From assembly GCA_019828565.1 (NCBI GenBank), contig JAHDYR010000024.1, forward strand, positions 124,001 to 188,000: a stretch of 64,000 bases of DNA, written 5' to 3'. Position 1 is the first letter of the stretch; every line of letters starts with the position of its first letter. The notes under the pieces are model-generated. The model was given only the letters and a program-made list of their open reading frames with translations, had not been told where the DNA came from and made no database searches. The stretch is from Carpediemonas membranifera (lineage: Eukaryota > Fornicata). Shown one piece after another: positions 20,096 to 30,977 of this stretch. Position numbers and translations under genes: made by a program.

Positions 20096-20738
20096 TGCCT
20101 TAACCTGCACTCCTTATTCTGCACTACCTGCACACTTTCATCTTGTTGTTGGGGTTTAGCATCTGCATAGTTGCCTTCCCAATGGGTGAGCGCCTATGTC
20201 GTCGTTGTTTAGCACGTTGGGTGGGCCGCTTCCCGCCCTGTGGGTTGTTGGTGGGCGGCCCGGGTAGGCGTCTTCTTTGCCCTTGATATTTCTCCAGGAC
20301 CCAGAAGCATGCGCCATTCACATGGGGTGCTTGGCCAGAACGGCTGCTTCCTCCAGAGTCCCCAGACGTGGCCCAGGTTCCCTCTTGGAGCTGACCTAGG
20401 GTGTACCACCCCTTTCACTGGCCGCGCCCTCGCGGTGCTTGTCGGGACTTTCGTGCCAGTCTCTATAGCGCTTCTGGCCTCGCACATTGGCAGCATCGTT
20501 ACCTAACTACGCATAGGTGGGAGCGACTCCTTTCGGCGCCCCTCCCAAGGCTGGAGTTCCAGCCTGCCGGACAGGCGGGTCCTCGATGGCGTTCCAACTG
20601 CCTCTTACCCGCCCCCCGGTCCCTGCGGGGAACAGGGGTTTTAAGAAAAGAAAAAGTCACCCGGGCATTGGCGCCAGTACAGCCCTTCTGGCGGGCTCCA
20701 ACGCTGCACCTATTCCGGCGCCTTCACTTCACCTAGTC

Positions 20739-21281
20739 CTACACTAACGTGCTATATATACACATCCCTTTAGACTCTGCACTCTTCCCTCCACTGCTTT
20801 GGTATGGCTCGTTACTCATGCATCTCTTGATCTGGTTCGTCGCTCTCGTGCTCCATTCCGATGCGTAGGAGCTCTTCTTCCTCGTCGCTTCCGTTGGCGG
20901 CGGCAAGCGCCTCCTCAAGCCTGGCCTCGAGGACTCTGTTTGTTTCACGGAGCCTGAGGCTGGCTCTTTGAAGGCCTCCGATTTCTCGGCGATGCGCTGG
21001 AGGCGCTGGCGCTCGCTCGCTCCTCTTGCTAGGGCTTCCCTTTCCTTGGCCAGCTGGCCTTGGAGGTGGGTAACCTCGTTGTTCAGCCGGGAGACTTCCT
21101 CTTCGTAATGGCTCATGATCCGCTGCCGCTCTTCTTCAGCTCTTCGCTCCACCTCCGCTTGGAAGAGGGCTTGGATGTAGGCACCCATCTGATCGACCGT
21201 GCCCAGTCTTGGGTTTGGGGGCCTCTTCCCTTCGGGGCCGCCCGGCGGGGGCCGGTGCTCGAAAGCCTGGCTCAGAGGCAT
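20739..21281 (-). CDS. LINE B ORF1 C-terminal coiled-coil protein segment
   Basis: 180 codons. A strong heptad-rich helix runs VERRAEEERQRIMSHYEEEV, SRLNNEVTHLQGQLAKEREA and LARGASERQRLQRIAEKSEA, followed by basic, Ser-rich tail. Comparable in place to the coiled coil of LINE A ORF1, so likely the trimerisation/RNA-binding end of ORF1. Confidence 0.6.
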   Translation of the reverse strand: MPLSQAFEHRPPPGGPEGKRPPNPRLGTVDQMGAYIQALFQAEVERRAEEERQRIMSHYEEEVSRLNNEVTHLQGQLAKEREALARGASERQRLQRIAEKSEAFKEPASGSVKQTESSRPGLRRRLPPPTEATRKKSSYASEWSTRATNQIKRCMSNEPYQSSGGKSAESKGMCIYSTLV

Positions 21282-21375
21282 CGCCGGGGGGTTGGCCTCT
21301 TTGTGAGGCGTGAGGATCGCCTGTCCCGGGGCCGGGTGGGGGGGTTCATTCCTCTGGGAGTGGGGTAAGCAGGGC

Positions 21376-22494
21376 TTACCTGGTGCGCATTAGGGGTGAT
21401 GATTGCCCTTGGGGGTGGGGTGGGCGGGGGTTACCTGGCGCGGGTTGGGGGTGGGGTTTGTTTCCCCTTGGAGCCTGCTGGGGGGAGGGGGTGGCGTTCA
21501 CCTTCCTTTGAGATGGGTTCGGGGTGGGGACCTGTCGGTTCTCGGTGAGCGGGCCCTCAAGCAGCCCTAGGGCCGGCCACTCCATGCCTTGGTGAATCTC
21601 GTTGGTGAGCCTCTCCCGGTGCTCTTCGAGGCAGGCTCTAAGCGCGGCCCTTGCCGCGGTCACAGCCCTCTTTTGCTCTCGCTGCGACCTGTGCCCGTCG
21701 TTGTTCTGGGTGTACGGGAAGTCCCACAGGCGGATGGGGGGTAGTCTCATCATGGGACTGCATCCCAGGGCCAGGGTGCCGTCGTATTGGGGTTCGCCCA
21801 AGGCGCTCGGGCGGCGTCTTCCAGGCTCCCCTCCTTGTTCTACTGTGCGGATGCCCCAGTCTAGGGGAAGAACCGAGGGGAAGAAGTTGACATAATGCCT
21901 GGGCCCTCTATCTTGGCGCCGGAGTTCCGCGCTTACGATGAGTTTCGGGACGCCCGCTGGTGCTCTATCGCCGATGTTCACCAGGCAGTGGGTGAGCCGG
22001 TGTCTCAGCTGCTGGGCTGAGCCCCCATGCATCATGTCATGCTTATGGAGCGGGACCAGCGAGGCTGCCTGGGATAGGGTCAGGAGCTCGGGGTGGAGTT
22101 TGACCGGGAGTTGCTCCATGACCCTGGGGTCCAGGGTGGTACGGTTGCCATAGAAGTCTGGCCAGTAGCCCTTCTCCCTTGCTACGCGGCGCCTACCGTT
22201 CCACTCGGATAGGAGCTCCACGACCAGGGGTCTCGTGCTTGGGCAGGAGTCCGGGCTGAGAACGGCTACGCCCCTCCTTTCAAGGACCCTTAGGATTCCT
22301 TTTCCTGTGCTGAACTCTTGCGCGGTCGTGTTGGCCATGTGGATTTCCTTCGGACGCGGCTTGGTGGTAAAGATCACGTGCTGTAGTTGCCCCAGGGGTG
22401 TGATGACCTCTCGCCCTCTATGGCGGTTGATCTCTACAGCCAGGTCTGGGACCCCGTGTCCTACTCTAATGATGGGGCTTTGTGCCCCCGTCAC
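21376..22494 (-). CDS. LINE B ORF1 middle segment
   Basis: 372-codon frame. GVAVLSPDSCPSTRPLVVEL and the region around EKGYWPDFYGN align with LINE C (VRVIAPKGGCSFPTGDRARQ) and more weakly LINE A, so this is a conserved ORF1 part lying directly after the exonuclease-like domain. The C-terminal ~60 residues are Pro/Gln-rich low complexity. Function unknown. Confidence 0.55.
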   Translation of the reverse strand: MTGAQSPIIRVGHGVPDLAVEINRHRGREVITPLGQLQHVIFTTKPRPKEIHMANTTAQEFSTGKGILRVLERRGVAVLSPDSCPSTRPLVVELLSEWNGRRRVAREKGYWPDFYGNRTTLDPRVMEQLPVKLHPELLTLSQAASLVPLHKHDMMHGGSAQQLRHRLTHCLVNIGDRAPAGVPKLIVSAELRRQDRGPRHYVNFFPSVLPLDWGIRTVEQGGEPGRRRPSALGEPQYDGTLALGCSPMMRLPPIRLWDFPYTQNNDGHRSQREQKRAVTAARAALRACLEEHRERLTNEIHQGMEWPALGLLEGPLTENRQVPTPNPSQRKVNATPSPQQAPRGNKPHPQPAPGNPRPPHPQGQSSPLMRTR

Positions 22495-23463
22495 TTTCCC
22501 CCTCCTCGTGCGATTAGTTCCGCTCCCACATCAGCCCAGGTCCACGGGTTATACAGCATGTGGATGGCCAGGGAGAGTCTTGTGTAGAAGAGCGATACAT
22601 CCGCAAGCGCACAGTGACAGTAGGCTGGTGCGTTTCTGTGATAGGGGCACAGCCCCTTGGGTTCCCTTCTCCTTTGCTGGTCGCGGGTCCAGACCTTGGC
22701 CTGCTCGGCTGCCTTCTGGACCTCCTGTGGGAGGGTCTCTCGGACCGGGCGGTCCTCCTGGGAGGGGGGGGTAGAAGAGGGTGAGGGTGCTATTGAGACG
22801 GGGGTACACCGCATCTAGGCCGGCTTCATCGATTAGGTGGGTGGCTACCCATGCCCTGGCCGTGGAATCCGGTACGTATTTGGCGCTCGTGAGGACACTT
22901 CGTTCAGCTTCCACCCCTTTGGCAGTCAGGTGGATGAACGCGTTATGGTGTCCTTCGAGACGCCGGAGGGCATCGATCATTTCCGCGCACCATGTGGTGC
23001 TGTTTGGGAATGTGCTTTCGAATCCCTGGGGGGCCTGCCCAGTGGTGATGTCGACGAAGGTGGCTGGGGGGCAACCGTGGAGAATTCTTGAGCTCATCAG
23101 AGCCTGGTCGAGGTCGGCCACCCGAATATCTTCGCCTAACATCCCGTGCAGACTGGCGACGATATTCCCGTTGGCGGGGTCAAAGACTATGACCGCCCCT
23201 TCGCATATGACGGCCTCATCCCCCGCCTTGGATGCGGGTTTGGACGCTTCGAAGTCAATGCACCCGATCAGCATCCTCTTGCCCTGCGGGTTGGTGAGCG
23301 GGCAGGACGGGGGGAGTCTGCTGTTGGCTGACAGTTCTCTACCCCTTGGCGGGTTGACGTCACTATCACTGCCAGGGACTCTTCTGGCCGAGTCGTCGGC
23401 GTTGGGCCGGGGGCCATCTTGGGTACCCCCGGTCTCCGAGCCCGCACTTTCGCCGCTGGGCAT
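22491..23463 (-). pseudogene. LINE B DEDDh exonuclease-like domain (one frame break)
   Basis: The frame 23463-22549 carries MLIGCIDFEASKPAS (ExoI-like D-x-E, ~23256), GAVIVFDPANGNIV, HGCPPATFVDITTG and LTAKGVEAERSVL. A shift in a G-run near 22765 moves the end into 22814-22491: GLCPYHRNAPAYCHCALADV (~22598-22650). Order and residues match LINE A and LINE C. Putative 3'-5' exonuclease or exonuclease-derived nucleic-acid-binding fold; activity unknown. Confidence 0.7.
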
Positions 23464-23644
23464 GGTGGCGGGGTTCCCCCGCTAGTTGGGTTCCAACCTG
23501 CTTCGCCCCCAATGAACGAGGGGGCGACTGGATCGCCCATGTTGGGTTGGCCAGTGGTCGGGTCGCCGCCGTTGTGCGGGGCAACGCCCAGGTTGCCCCT
23601 GGTGGGTGGGTCCGTCCTTGGGCCGCCGTTGGGCGGGCTATCAC

Positions 23645-25155
23645 CTACACTTGCTCTGCCATTATTCGGTGGGGGGTGACCGGGTTGCCCTCGTGGGGTG
23701 GGTTGTCGGTTTGCTCGTTGCCCTTGGGCGGGCCGTCCCCTGTGGATTCGGTGGCGAGCAGCTTGGTACCCTGGTCCGCCATCCAGATGTTTGCGATCCT
23801 GCTAACGAGGGTGGAAGCGTCGCAGAGGTCCGGGTGGATGAACTCAGGGGCCGGCATTGGCCGGGTAGTAGTATCCCATGCGGCCCACAGCTCTTTGAAG
23901 CCCGGAACCGTCCAGCGAAGCACTAAGTCTTCGGCCTCACTGCGCGCTAGCTCGTCGCCGGCAATGTTGAGGGCTGAATCCGTGGGTGTCCTGCTAACCA
24001 ACACAGGTCTGGTCACCCCATCGGTCCTGCTGTAGACAGCTATCGCGGAGAACATGCCACCTTCCCAGGGCTTGACGGCCTGTCCGTCAAGGGGGGGGAA
24101 GCCTCCTGCTGGGGGTCTGGGGCTAAGGGGGACGGGGGCATCCTCCCAGGCCCGACCTAGGGCCGCCCACTTGTTGTTGACGTTGTTGTGGGCTCTGTCC
24201 GCACCTGGCGCTTTCGCTGAGCCGGCTGTGGCTTGGCCGCCTGCCTTGAGGAGCCAGGCGGCGCTCTGCTGGCCGAACCTTGTCCTGATCCCAGGCCCTG
24301 TGAGGCTTTGGTGACCTGCGGCCTTGAGAGTGCTGGCAACTAGCTCGAACAGCAAGGATCTAGCCGGTGGCGGGCTTGATACCTTGAAGTTGGCGGCGTT
24401 ATCCCTCGAGAAGATCACTGTGGTGTTGTTGCACTTGGCGAGGATGGAATCGGCTGCTCTTCGGACTTTTTGCCACTCTTCGGTCGTAGCTAAGCGTTTT
24501 CCAAGCTTGGTGAGCTCTGTTCCAGCTTCGTCTACATCATTCCCCCGGCCCATGGCTTGTTGGGGGGACTTTGTGTTTGTGGCCGAAATTGGTCTCGAAA
24601 AGTCGGAGGGGGAAAGTCGGCATGAATCCCCCGGGGAAGAGCCCTCCCTGCCCGCCTCGCCTGTAGGCGCCGTTGCCGGCGCTCGTAGGCTGGGAAACCC
24701 GGGGTCAGGGAGTAATCGGCCTTGGAGGTGAACATCACGAAGGCCGGCCCGCATCGGGGCAGTGGCCGGCGCTGTTGGTCCTCGCGGTGGATTTTTCCAG
24801 GCCGCCTGGCTTACCCACCATGGCCTTCCGGTTATCAGGGCGTAGTGGTATAGCAGGATGTCATTTTCTAGCATTTGGGTAGCCGTTATTTCCCTTTCTC
24901 GGCTGGGATTCTGCCACCACTGTAGCTGGTGATCCACTCCTGGGGGAAGGGATCCTTTATCTTGCTATACCCTTTTAGGTCGCCGTACATCCGGATCAAG
25001 TCGGCGATTTTCTCGGTTCTCGTGCGCTCCTTGCGTAGAGGAGGCCCTATGGGATGCTCGGGGAGGAGATCTTCTGCTCGGGCAACGTACCCGCCCTGTG
25101 GGTTCCTGGGAAACGCGTCCATTGCCGGCCGGTGGCTCGGATGAGGAGTGTGCAT
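23645..25155 (-). CDS. LINE B ORF1 N-terminal region, unknown function
   Basis: Main frame 24937-23645 (430 codons), preceded in another frame by 25155-24886 (KERTRTEKIADLIRMYGDL). The main frame contains WQKVRRAADSILAKCNNTTV, a long Gly/Pro/Ala-rich linker, then DELARSEAEDLVLRWTVPGF and LVSRIANIWMADQGTKLLAT. The first and last parts loosely parallel LINE A ORF1. No known domain. Confidence 0.5.
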
Positions 25156-25283
25156 TTTAGTGCTCCATCACCTGATCACACCATAGCCTTGTGGCGTTGC
25201 ACGTTGGCCTTTCCGAGCAGGGGCGGGGAGGTGTGGCCTATTGCCTGAGATGCGGGGTCGGTTGCGAACCTTGTAGCCATAAT

Positions 25284-26063
25284 ATGAGTTCACCACATTT
25301 GGTTCCTGTTACACCCATTAGCCCGCCTGGCGACTACCACCAAGGCCCAGGCATTGCCGCAGCTAAGGTTCAGCCTTCTAAGGTACCTGATTCCCCTCTT
25401 GGCCCTCATGCCGATCACCTCCAAGGCCCAGGCATTGCCGCGGCGGAGCCCCAGACCCCTAGAGAGGGCTGGGGGTCGGATTCTTCCACCACATCGTCCT
25501 CTGTGGAGGAGCTGCCCCCGGGTCATTGGCATTGCCTTCCTCCCGCAGCGCCCGCGCCTCTGCTCCCAACCTGGTGGGATGGGGCCTCAGGAGTCCTCAA
25601 CGCCGACTCTTCCGCTCCTTCCAGGGGAAAGCCGTCCCCCGCCGCCTCCAGCTGGCCCGGTCCCCTGCTTCCCCCGGTCCTCACAACGGCGAGGGCGCTG
25701 CCCCGTTTGTCACGCCATTGGCTTCCTCCCCAGCTGGGGCTCGCACCGTTCGTCAGCCTGTGGCTCCACTTGCGTCAGCCCTCGACGCTCTCAGCACTTT
25801 GGATCGCATCGCCATGGACTGGCACTCGTGTGCCTATGCCTTCGTGGACATGCTCCATGAGGGGACCGACGAGGATCAGCCTGTCGAGAACCTACAGGCC
25901 ATTTTTGGCATTCCAGCGCACTTCTCAGTCCCAGATGGTTATGTATCGCAGCAGCAGGGGCGCTCTTGAGCGGGCCCTTAGGCAGTATGTCCCTTCGGTT
26001 TCCCATTTCCTTGCCGACGAAAGCCCCTCAGTGGAGTTCCTGGGCGCCGGGACTCCTCAGTAA
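25284..26063 (+). CDS. possible antisense ORF in LINE B 5' region
   Basis: Plus-strand reading opposite to LINE B, upstream of its ORF1. It begins MSSPHLVPVTPISPPGDY, with two copies of QGPGIAAA. A second frame (to ~25967) gives a compact, protein-like stretch (LDALSTLDRIAMDWHSCAYA, FVDMLHEGTDEDQPVENLQA, IFGIPAHFSVPDGY). The first frame then resumes with ALERALRQYVPSVSHFLADE to the stop. Two frame changes are needed, so the gene, if real, is broken. Unknown function; chance is not excluded. Confidence 0.35.
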   Translation: MSSPHLVPVTPISPPGDYHQGPGIAAAKVQPSKVPDSPLGPHADHLQGPGIAAAEPQTPREGWGSDSSTTSSSVEELPPGHWHCLPPAAPAPLLPTWWDGASGVLNADSSAPSRGKPSPAASSWPGPLLPPVLTTARALPRLSRHWLPPQLGLAPFVSLWLHLRQPSTLSALWIASPWTGTRVPMPSWTCSMRGPTRISLSRTYRPFLAFQRTSQSQMVMYRSSRGALERALRQYVPSVSHFLADESPSVEFLGAGTPQ

Positions 26064-26867
26064 ACACCCAGGGTTGAATGGGGGGTTGAGACCATGTTGC
26101 TGCTGTTCCTTGCGGTATCTGCCTACCACTCGGGTTGCTGGGCCCCGGCATTCTCCCCTTCTCCCAGCGGGGAGCGCGGCCACAGGGCGCCATTTGGGTT
26201 TCCCTCCAGTTGCGCGTCATTCCTACTAAATTCATGAGTTCATACCTTGGTTTCGGCTTGGTTGCAGTGGTGAGGGCCCTTGGCATGTTGCTGGGGGCTC
26301 CTCTGGACGTTCTTTGCCCTGTGGGTTGAGGAACGTCCGGGCGGTAAGCTTCCCTTGGTCTTTTGGATGGTAATATCCCATCAGACCGCTCACCGGGGGC
26401 TCCATGCCCATACGGGTTTCGTTGCCCCAGAGGGTGCACTTTAGGGAGCACAGAGAACCAACCCAAGCACAGCGCCCGTCCGCTAGCGGGTTATACAAGG
26501 CAGGCAGGGTGGTTTCAGGGGCGACGGCTCGTGCCTCCGGCGCTCGCATCTTCCAGTTTTCTGCCACCGGCCCGTTTCGCTTCCGTTTGACTTGGTCTCA
26601 GGCGATCTCATCGAGGAGGCTAGAGAGAGGCCTCGTGCGCCCTATGGGTAGAAGTGGTAAAGAGTTATGCTGTTCCTGCTGGTATTCCCCGAGCAGGAGA
26701 ACTCCCGATGCTGAATTGACCAAAATGTGGCATTCCGCGCTATAGGTCACCGCCGCTCTGTTTTGAGCTCTATAAACCTCGAAAGAATCGCCAATGGCTA
26801 TCATTCCTCGGCGCTTGGCTTTGTTCCGGTTGGTGATTCCAACTTTCCATACCGGACATTTTAACTG
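26064..26867 (-). other. LINE B 5' end
   Basis: 5' untranslated or N-terminal region of LINE B. A short minus-strand frame (MIAIGDSFEVYRAQNRAAVT..., 26804-26598) looks protein-like but has no recognised domain. No promoter element identified. Confidence 0.4.
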
Positions 26868-26883
26868 CGTCTCTTGGAACTGG
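26868..26883. repeat. LINE B target-site duplication (5' side)
   Basis: CGTCTCTTGGAACTGG, pair of 8107-8122. Confidence 0.85.
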
Positions 26884-27339
26884 GCAACTAACGGCAACTC
26901 TCTCCGGCCTTACATCGGAGAGGCTATCCGCAACCACCCTCGTCAAACCCGACAAACTGCAAACACCCTGTTCCCATTCTAACACCATAAACCATCGCAC
27001 CGGAGGCCGTCAAGGAGACGCCCGGTCCAGCCGAAAGCAGCAAGGAGCTGCTGGCACTTGAGGCAGGCATGGAGCCGCCATACGCTACTGTAATTACTCT
27101 ACTTACCTCAGATCTGCGGACGGTGTTCCCCTTTGGGAGTATGAGTTAGGTGGCTAGCCTAGTCTAGCGTCATGGCCTGGCTATCGGGTTCTACACAGAA
27201 CCGTGGACGCCTGGGGTGTCGATGCCTCGGGCAGTTTATGTCAGTCGTGGCGCAGAAATTTGGATTTCGACACGCGAGCGCGATGTCGACGCACTGCAAG
27301 ACGCAGACCGGGCGGAGATCCCGAGCGAACATTGCTATG
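26884..27339. other. spacer between LINE B and DIRS1
   Basis: No convincing gene. The part next to LINE B is the upstream side of the old integrase-like remnant but has stops in all minus-strand frames; the rest may already be DIRS1 terminal sequence. Confidence 0.4.
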
Positions 27340-27772
27340 GTAACAATAAATGTTCTCCCCCCCCCCTCCGTTTGGAATGATTGTGTTATCTGTGGACCAC
27401 ATGGGTCACAGTTGACACCCGGGAGTGTCGGGTCGTGCTGCCTGATCCGATTCGATCGGATTCGATGGGCGCGCAAATTTCAAGGATCGTCTCGATCCTC
27501 TTCAGAAGAACGAGAATGGCTGATCCGGCCGAAGAAAACGAGCCGGGAGCGAGAACCCGCAGGCGATGCCTGTTCAGCGACGCTGTGAGAAACTTCAGCA
27601 TTGGAATAAATTTCTCACCCCCCCTCTGGGTTGGTGATTATATGTTAGTTGGCCATGTTATATGGCAGCCAGCAAGCCTGGCAGGCTTACGTCCTGTCAC
27701 AGGACCATCACTGGCACCTGCGCGCGCCGATCAATGTGCACTTTAGGTCACACTTCGAAACGCATCGGCAGG

Positions 27773-28255
27773 ATGTCTGATAACGAAGACCTGCCGCCGC
27801 AAGACAGTCCCGATGAGCTTAACAAGCGTATCGCGAAGCTGGAGCGCTTGGTTAAGATACAATCGGAAGCAATTTTGGAGCAGCAAGCAGAAGCAGCTCG
27901 CCGTCCACTGTTCCTGGAGATGCCAAAGAGGTTCGGCCTCGAAGATGAGGCCAGATTCGTATACAAGACCATGAATAGGATCGAGAACGGCGCAAAGATG
28001 AAGGAGATCGGGAACATTCTCTTTGCAAGAATCCAGTACCTTCTAATCAAGGACGTGTACACTGACGCTACTGCAGAGCGGTTCGAGAACTATTGCAAGG
28101 CGAAGGGCGTGCCTGATCGCGACGAGGTCCTGGAACTGGCGGCCCGCGCCAAGTCTAAGGGCGATAAGCGCGACGCTAATTTTCGCCGCGGTGGCCGCGC
28201 TCAGGACCGAGGTCGCACTCAGACAGGATCCTCCGGCAAGAGAGCCCACACCTAA
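27773..28255 (+). CDS. DIRS1 ORF1, gag-like protein
   Basis: 160 codons from MSDNEDLPPQDSPDELNKRI. A short coiled coil (RIAKLERLVKIQSEAILEQQ) is followed by a helical domain (FVYKTMNRIENGAKMKEIGN) and a basic Arg/Gly tail (GRAQDRGRTQTG) suited to RNA binding. This ATG is preferred over upstream in-frame ATGs because the earlier residues are of random composition. It ends 15 bp before the RT ORF. A related but decayed protein occurs in DIRS2 (31441-31961). Confidence 0.7.
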   Translation: MSDNEDLPPQDSPDELNKRIAKLERLVKIQSEAILEQQAEAARRPLFLEMPKRFGLEDEARFVYKTMNRIENGAKMKEIGNILFARIQYLLIKDVYTDATAERFENYCKAKGVPDRDEVLELAARAKSKGDKRDANFRRGGRAQDRGRTQTGSSGKRAHT

Positions 28256-28269
28256 CCCTCTTTCCATGC

Positions 28270-30066
28270 ATGAACGCGGCGTGGAGGGAGTGGCAGAGGT
28301 TGGGAGCATCACAACGGGTGATCAACTGGTTACGATACGGGGTCGAGATCCGTCTGAGAAGTCAACCACCAGCACCAAGGCAACAGCCGACAGTCGACCC
28401 ATTCATTGTCCAGCAGATTCCTTCCTTGATAGAGACAGGCGTCATAGAGCAAGTGAATCCCTCTTCCCTGCGACACACCGCCTCGCTGTTTACTGTGCCG
28501 AAGGGCGAGTCGAAGAGGATCATTCACAACCTCACGATACTGAACGACTGCTCGGCAGAGCGCTCATCCTTCCGGCTCTACGGTCTGCGCAGAGCTCTCT
28601 CCCTTCTCCAGAGGGGCGACTGGATGGTCAAGTTCGACCTCAAGTCCGGGTACCATCAAGTACCAGTACGGAAGGAGGACCGCAAGCTGCTAGGAGTCTA
28701 TCTTCCAGACGGACGAGCGTTTCAGTACAGAGTGCTAGGCTTCGGCTGGCGCGCATCGCCGTTCGTGTTTCAGACGATCACCAACCAACTCGCCAAGATA
28801 CTAGCCCTTCGGACGGGTCTTACCATCGTTGTCTACCTCGACGACTTCCTCTTATTTCACCGCGACCGAGAAATCCTGAGGAGGGCGGTGCCGCGCATCA
28901 GGCGGACTCTAGCCGACCTCTGTGTCCTCACCTCAGAGGAGAAGTCAGAATGGGCACCGACTCAGTCATTGGTCTATCTGGGGCTCGTGATAGACTCCGC
29001 GAGTTTTACAATACGCCTCCCGGCGGACAAGGCCAAACGTTACTCCTCTCACATTCATCAGGCTCTGGCAGGCAAGACCATCGATCAGGAGACTTGGGCC
29101 AAGATCCTCGGGAGACTGACTTACTTCGCTACAACCGCCCACGGGGCTTTCCTCCGGCTGAGACACCTTCAACAGGACCCACTCTCCAAGGAGCTACTGC
29201 AAGAGTGGCTGCTACTGCTAAGAGAGCGCCCAGTCCGAGACATCAGAGAACTTCAGTCGCTTTGGGGCGCTCACCCCTCCTTAGACCTCGTCGTATCGAC
29301 AGACGCATCTGGAGTCAAGTGGGGAGCAGCCGTGCACGGCGAGTATGGGACCTCAGCCTCGGGCACGTTCACTCCAGAACTAAGAGCAGAATCTATCAAC
29401 GTGAAGGAGCTCGCGGGAATCCTACAGGGCATCCGTCTGATCGGCAGACAGAGTTCCCAACGCGAGCTATCGATCTTCTCAGACAACACATCAGCTCTGG
29501 CCTGGCTCAACAAGGCGGGGTCTACGAAGGCTCCACCTCAGGCCCTGCACATTCTAGCCCAGATCCAGAAGGAGGCGGAGGACCGGAACCTGACACTCCG
29601 TGGACTACACACTCCGGGCATCATCAACCTGGCAGCAGATCGGCTGTCCAGAGGCTTCTCACGACTCCCTTCCTCTCTGGAGTCCAGCATGGAATCTGTC
29701 CTCGCGGAGTGGGGTCCAGTCCAGACAGTCTCAACGGACGTAGACGTAAGGCTTGGATGTCGCGTCCTCTGGGCCCCCAATTCGTCTATGGCAGCCATAG
29801 TCCAGAAGATAGCGACAGCGAGAGTTCAGACTCAGACTGGACACCCGAGGTCTTGGACCTCAGCAGTCTTTCTCCTCTACCCAGAGGTTCAAGCGCCGGA
29901 GATGAGACTCCTCAAGAGTTGGACGTCCTGGAAACTCCGTCTCTCCGTCCCGGCTTCGAGCTCAGATCTGGCCCACCTACTTCACCTACAGGACAGAGGA
30001 CGCCTACGGTTCAATGTGATGGCGTTCAGGACGTTTTCCACAGAGTCCTCAGGTCGGACAGAGTGA
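28270..30066 (+). CDS. DIRS1 reverse transcriptase-RNase H
   Basis: 598 codons. The DIRS-typical lead WQRLGASQRVINWLRYGVEI is followed by the RT core: KFDLKSGYHQVPVRKED (motif A), FGWRASPFVFQTITNQ (motif B), VVYLDDFLLFH (catalytic YLDD, ~28834-28845) and LGLVIDSASFTIRLP. RNase H begins DLVVSTDASGVKWGAAV and includes AESINVKELAGI, FSDNTSALAWL and GIINLAADRLSRGF (D-E-D-D). No stops or frame breaks. The C-terminal ~120 residues are low-complexity and overlap the recombinase frame. Converts element RNA to circular DNA in the family model. Confidence 0.92.
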   Translation: MNAAWREWQRLGASQRVINWLRYGVEIRLRSQPPAPRQQPTVDPFIVQQIPSLIETGVIEQVNPSSLRHTASLFTVPKGESKRIIHNLTILNDCSAERSSFRLYGLRRALSLLQRGDWMVKFDLKSGYHQVPVRKEDRKLLGVYLPDGRAFQYRVLGFGWRASPFVFQTITNQLAKILALRTGLTIVVYLDDFLLFHRDREILRRAVPRIRRTLADLCVLTSEEKSEWAPTQSLVYLGLVIDSASFTIRLPADKAKRYSSHIHQALAGKTIDQETWAKILGRLTYFATTAHGAFLRLRHLQQDPLSKELLQEWLLLLRERPVRDIRELQSLWGAHPSLDLVVSTDASGVKWGAAVHGEYGTSASGTFTPELRAESINVKELAGILQGIRLIGRQSSQRELSIFSDNTSALAWLNKAGSTKAPPQALHILAQIQKEAEDRNLTLRGLHTPGIINLAADRLSRGFSRLPSSLESSMESVLAEWGPVQTVSTDVDVRLGCRVLWAPNSSMAAIVQKIATARVQTQTGHPRSWTSAVFLLYPEVQAPEMRLLKSWTSWKLRLSVPASSSDLAHLLHLQDRGRLRFNVMAFRTFSTESSGRTE

Positions 30067-30941
30067 TTCACCTTAATCACGCGTCTGCTCGGACGGTGGC
30101 CGGCTGGGTGGCCAGGTTCGAAGGCTCTCGCGATCGCAGCCTGTCGGATCGAGACCAGCTTGTAGCCTTCCTCAAGGACGAAGGCTCCTTCTGCGGGCCA
30201 TCGAACGTGGCGAGGAAGGGCTACTGGATTGTTCAGCTACAGGAGTTCCTCAAAGACTGGCATCCGCCCGCCAACTCCAAGTACATCGTTAAGCAGGCGG
30301 CTAAGGGCGCCAGCACGGCGGGAACTACCGGCGGCTCGCGCGCCATCACCAAGGCTGAGATGATCGAGGCACTGGGGCGCCGGAGTGACGACTTTGAGTC
30401 ATATCAGGCATGTCTCTTTGGGGCAGTCGCCTATCTGACGGTGTCCAGAGGCATCGAGATACTCTCCCTATGCCCGGCCGACCTGGAGCTACTCAAGAAC
30501 GGCGACATTCTCCTACACATTCAGCGGACCAAGACCATCCTAACGGGAGTTAAGAAGCGCGTACCATACGTATGGCTATCAGCCGCCTTCAACCCGGCCT
30601 TGGCACTTAGACGCTGGGTCGAGGGCACACACTACCTGGCTGATGACACCCCCATCTGGCGAGTCATAGTCAACGGGCGCCTGAGCAGAGACAAACCGCT
30701 CACAGCCGCACACCTCCGACGAGTCGTGAAGGCGTTGTTCGGTCCACGGACGGGTCTCCACAGCTTCCGTAAGGGGGCAGCGTCGGAGATGGCTCTATCA
30801 GGAGTCCCGCTGGAGGTGATCCTCTCAATGGGCACATGGAAGGACGTCACCTCCCTCCGCAGCTATGTCGCTGACGCCATCAGAACAAACGAGGACCTCA
30901 CCAGGAGGATGAACCTCAGCCTTCTCGGGCCCCACTTTTAA
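29900..30941 (+). CDS. DIRS1 tyrosine recombinase
   Basis: Integrates the circular DIRS cDNA without target duplication. The frame overlaps the RT end; the true start is uncertain, and translated sequence becomes recombinase-like from about VLRSDRVIHLNHASARTVAG. An N-terminal SAM-like/core-binding region contains RDQLVAFLKDEG. The catalytic domain has TVSRGIEILSL (first Arg), LHSFRKGAASEMALSG (His-x-x-Arg), MGTWKD (Trp in the usual His/Trp place) and LRSYVADAI (nucleophile Tyr). All four key residues are present and the frame is intact to the stop. Confidence 0.88.
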
Positions 30942-30977
30942 CCACCCCCTCCATTAAACATCCGCGTTCGAGGGGAA

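Larger units (their letters stand above)
8123..26867 (-). mobile_element. LINE B, non-LTR retrotransposon (interrupted by LINE A)
   Basis: Bounded by a 16-bp duplication and a simple-repeat tail. Without the nested LINE A the element is ~11.3 kb. In element order: 5' region with an antisense ORF; a long frameshifted ORF1 carrying a DEDDh exonuclease-like domain and a coiled coil; an endonuclease/exonuclease/phosphatase (EEP) domain; reverse transcriptase with FVDD; a C-terminal domain; and a long 3'UTR split at 9220/16633. Numerous 1-nt frame breaks show it is no longer coding-competent. Confidence 0.85.

Noticed and set aside
28191-29899. N-terminal two thirds of the long frame containing the DIRS1 recombinase
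   Set aside because: It overlaps the RT-RNase H gene in another frame and is compositionally a shadow (Ser/Arg/Pro-rich); only the last third is recombinase.
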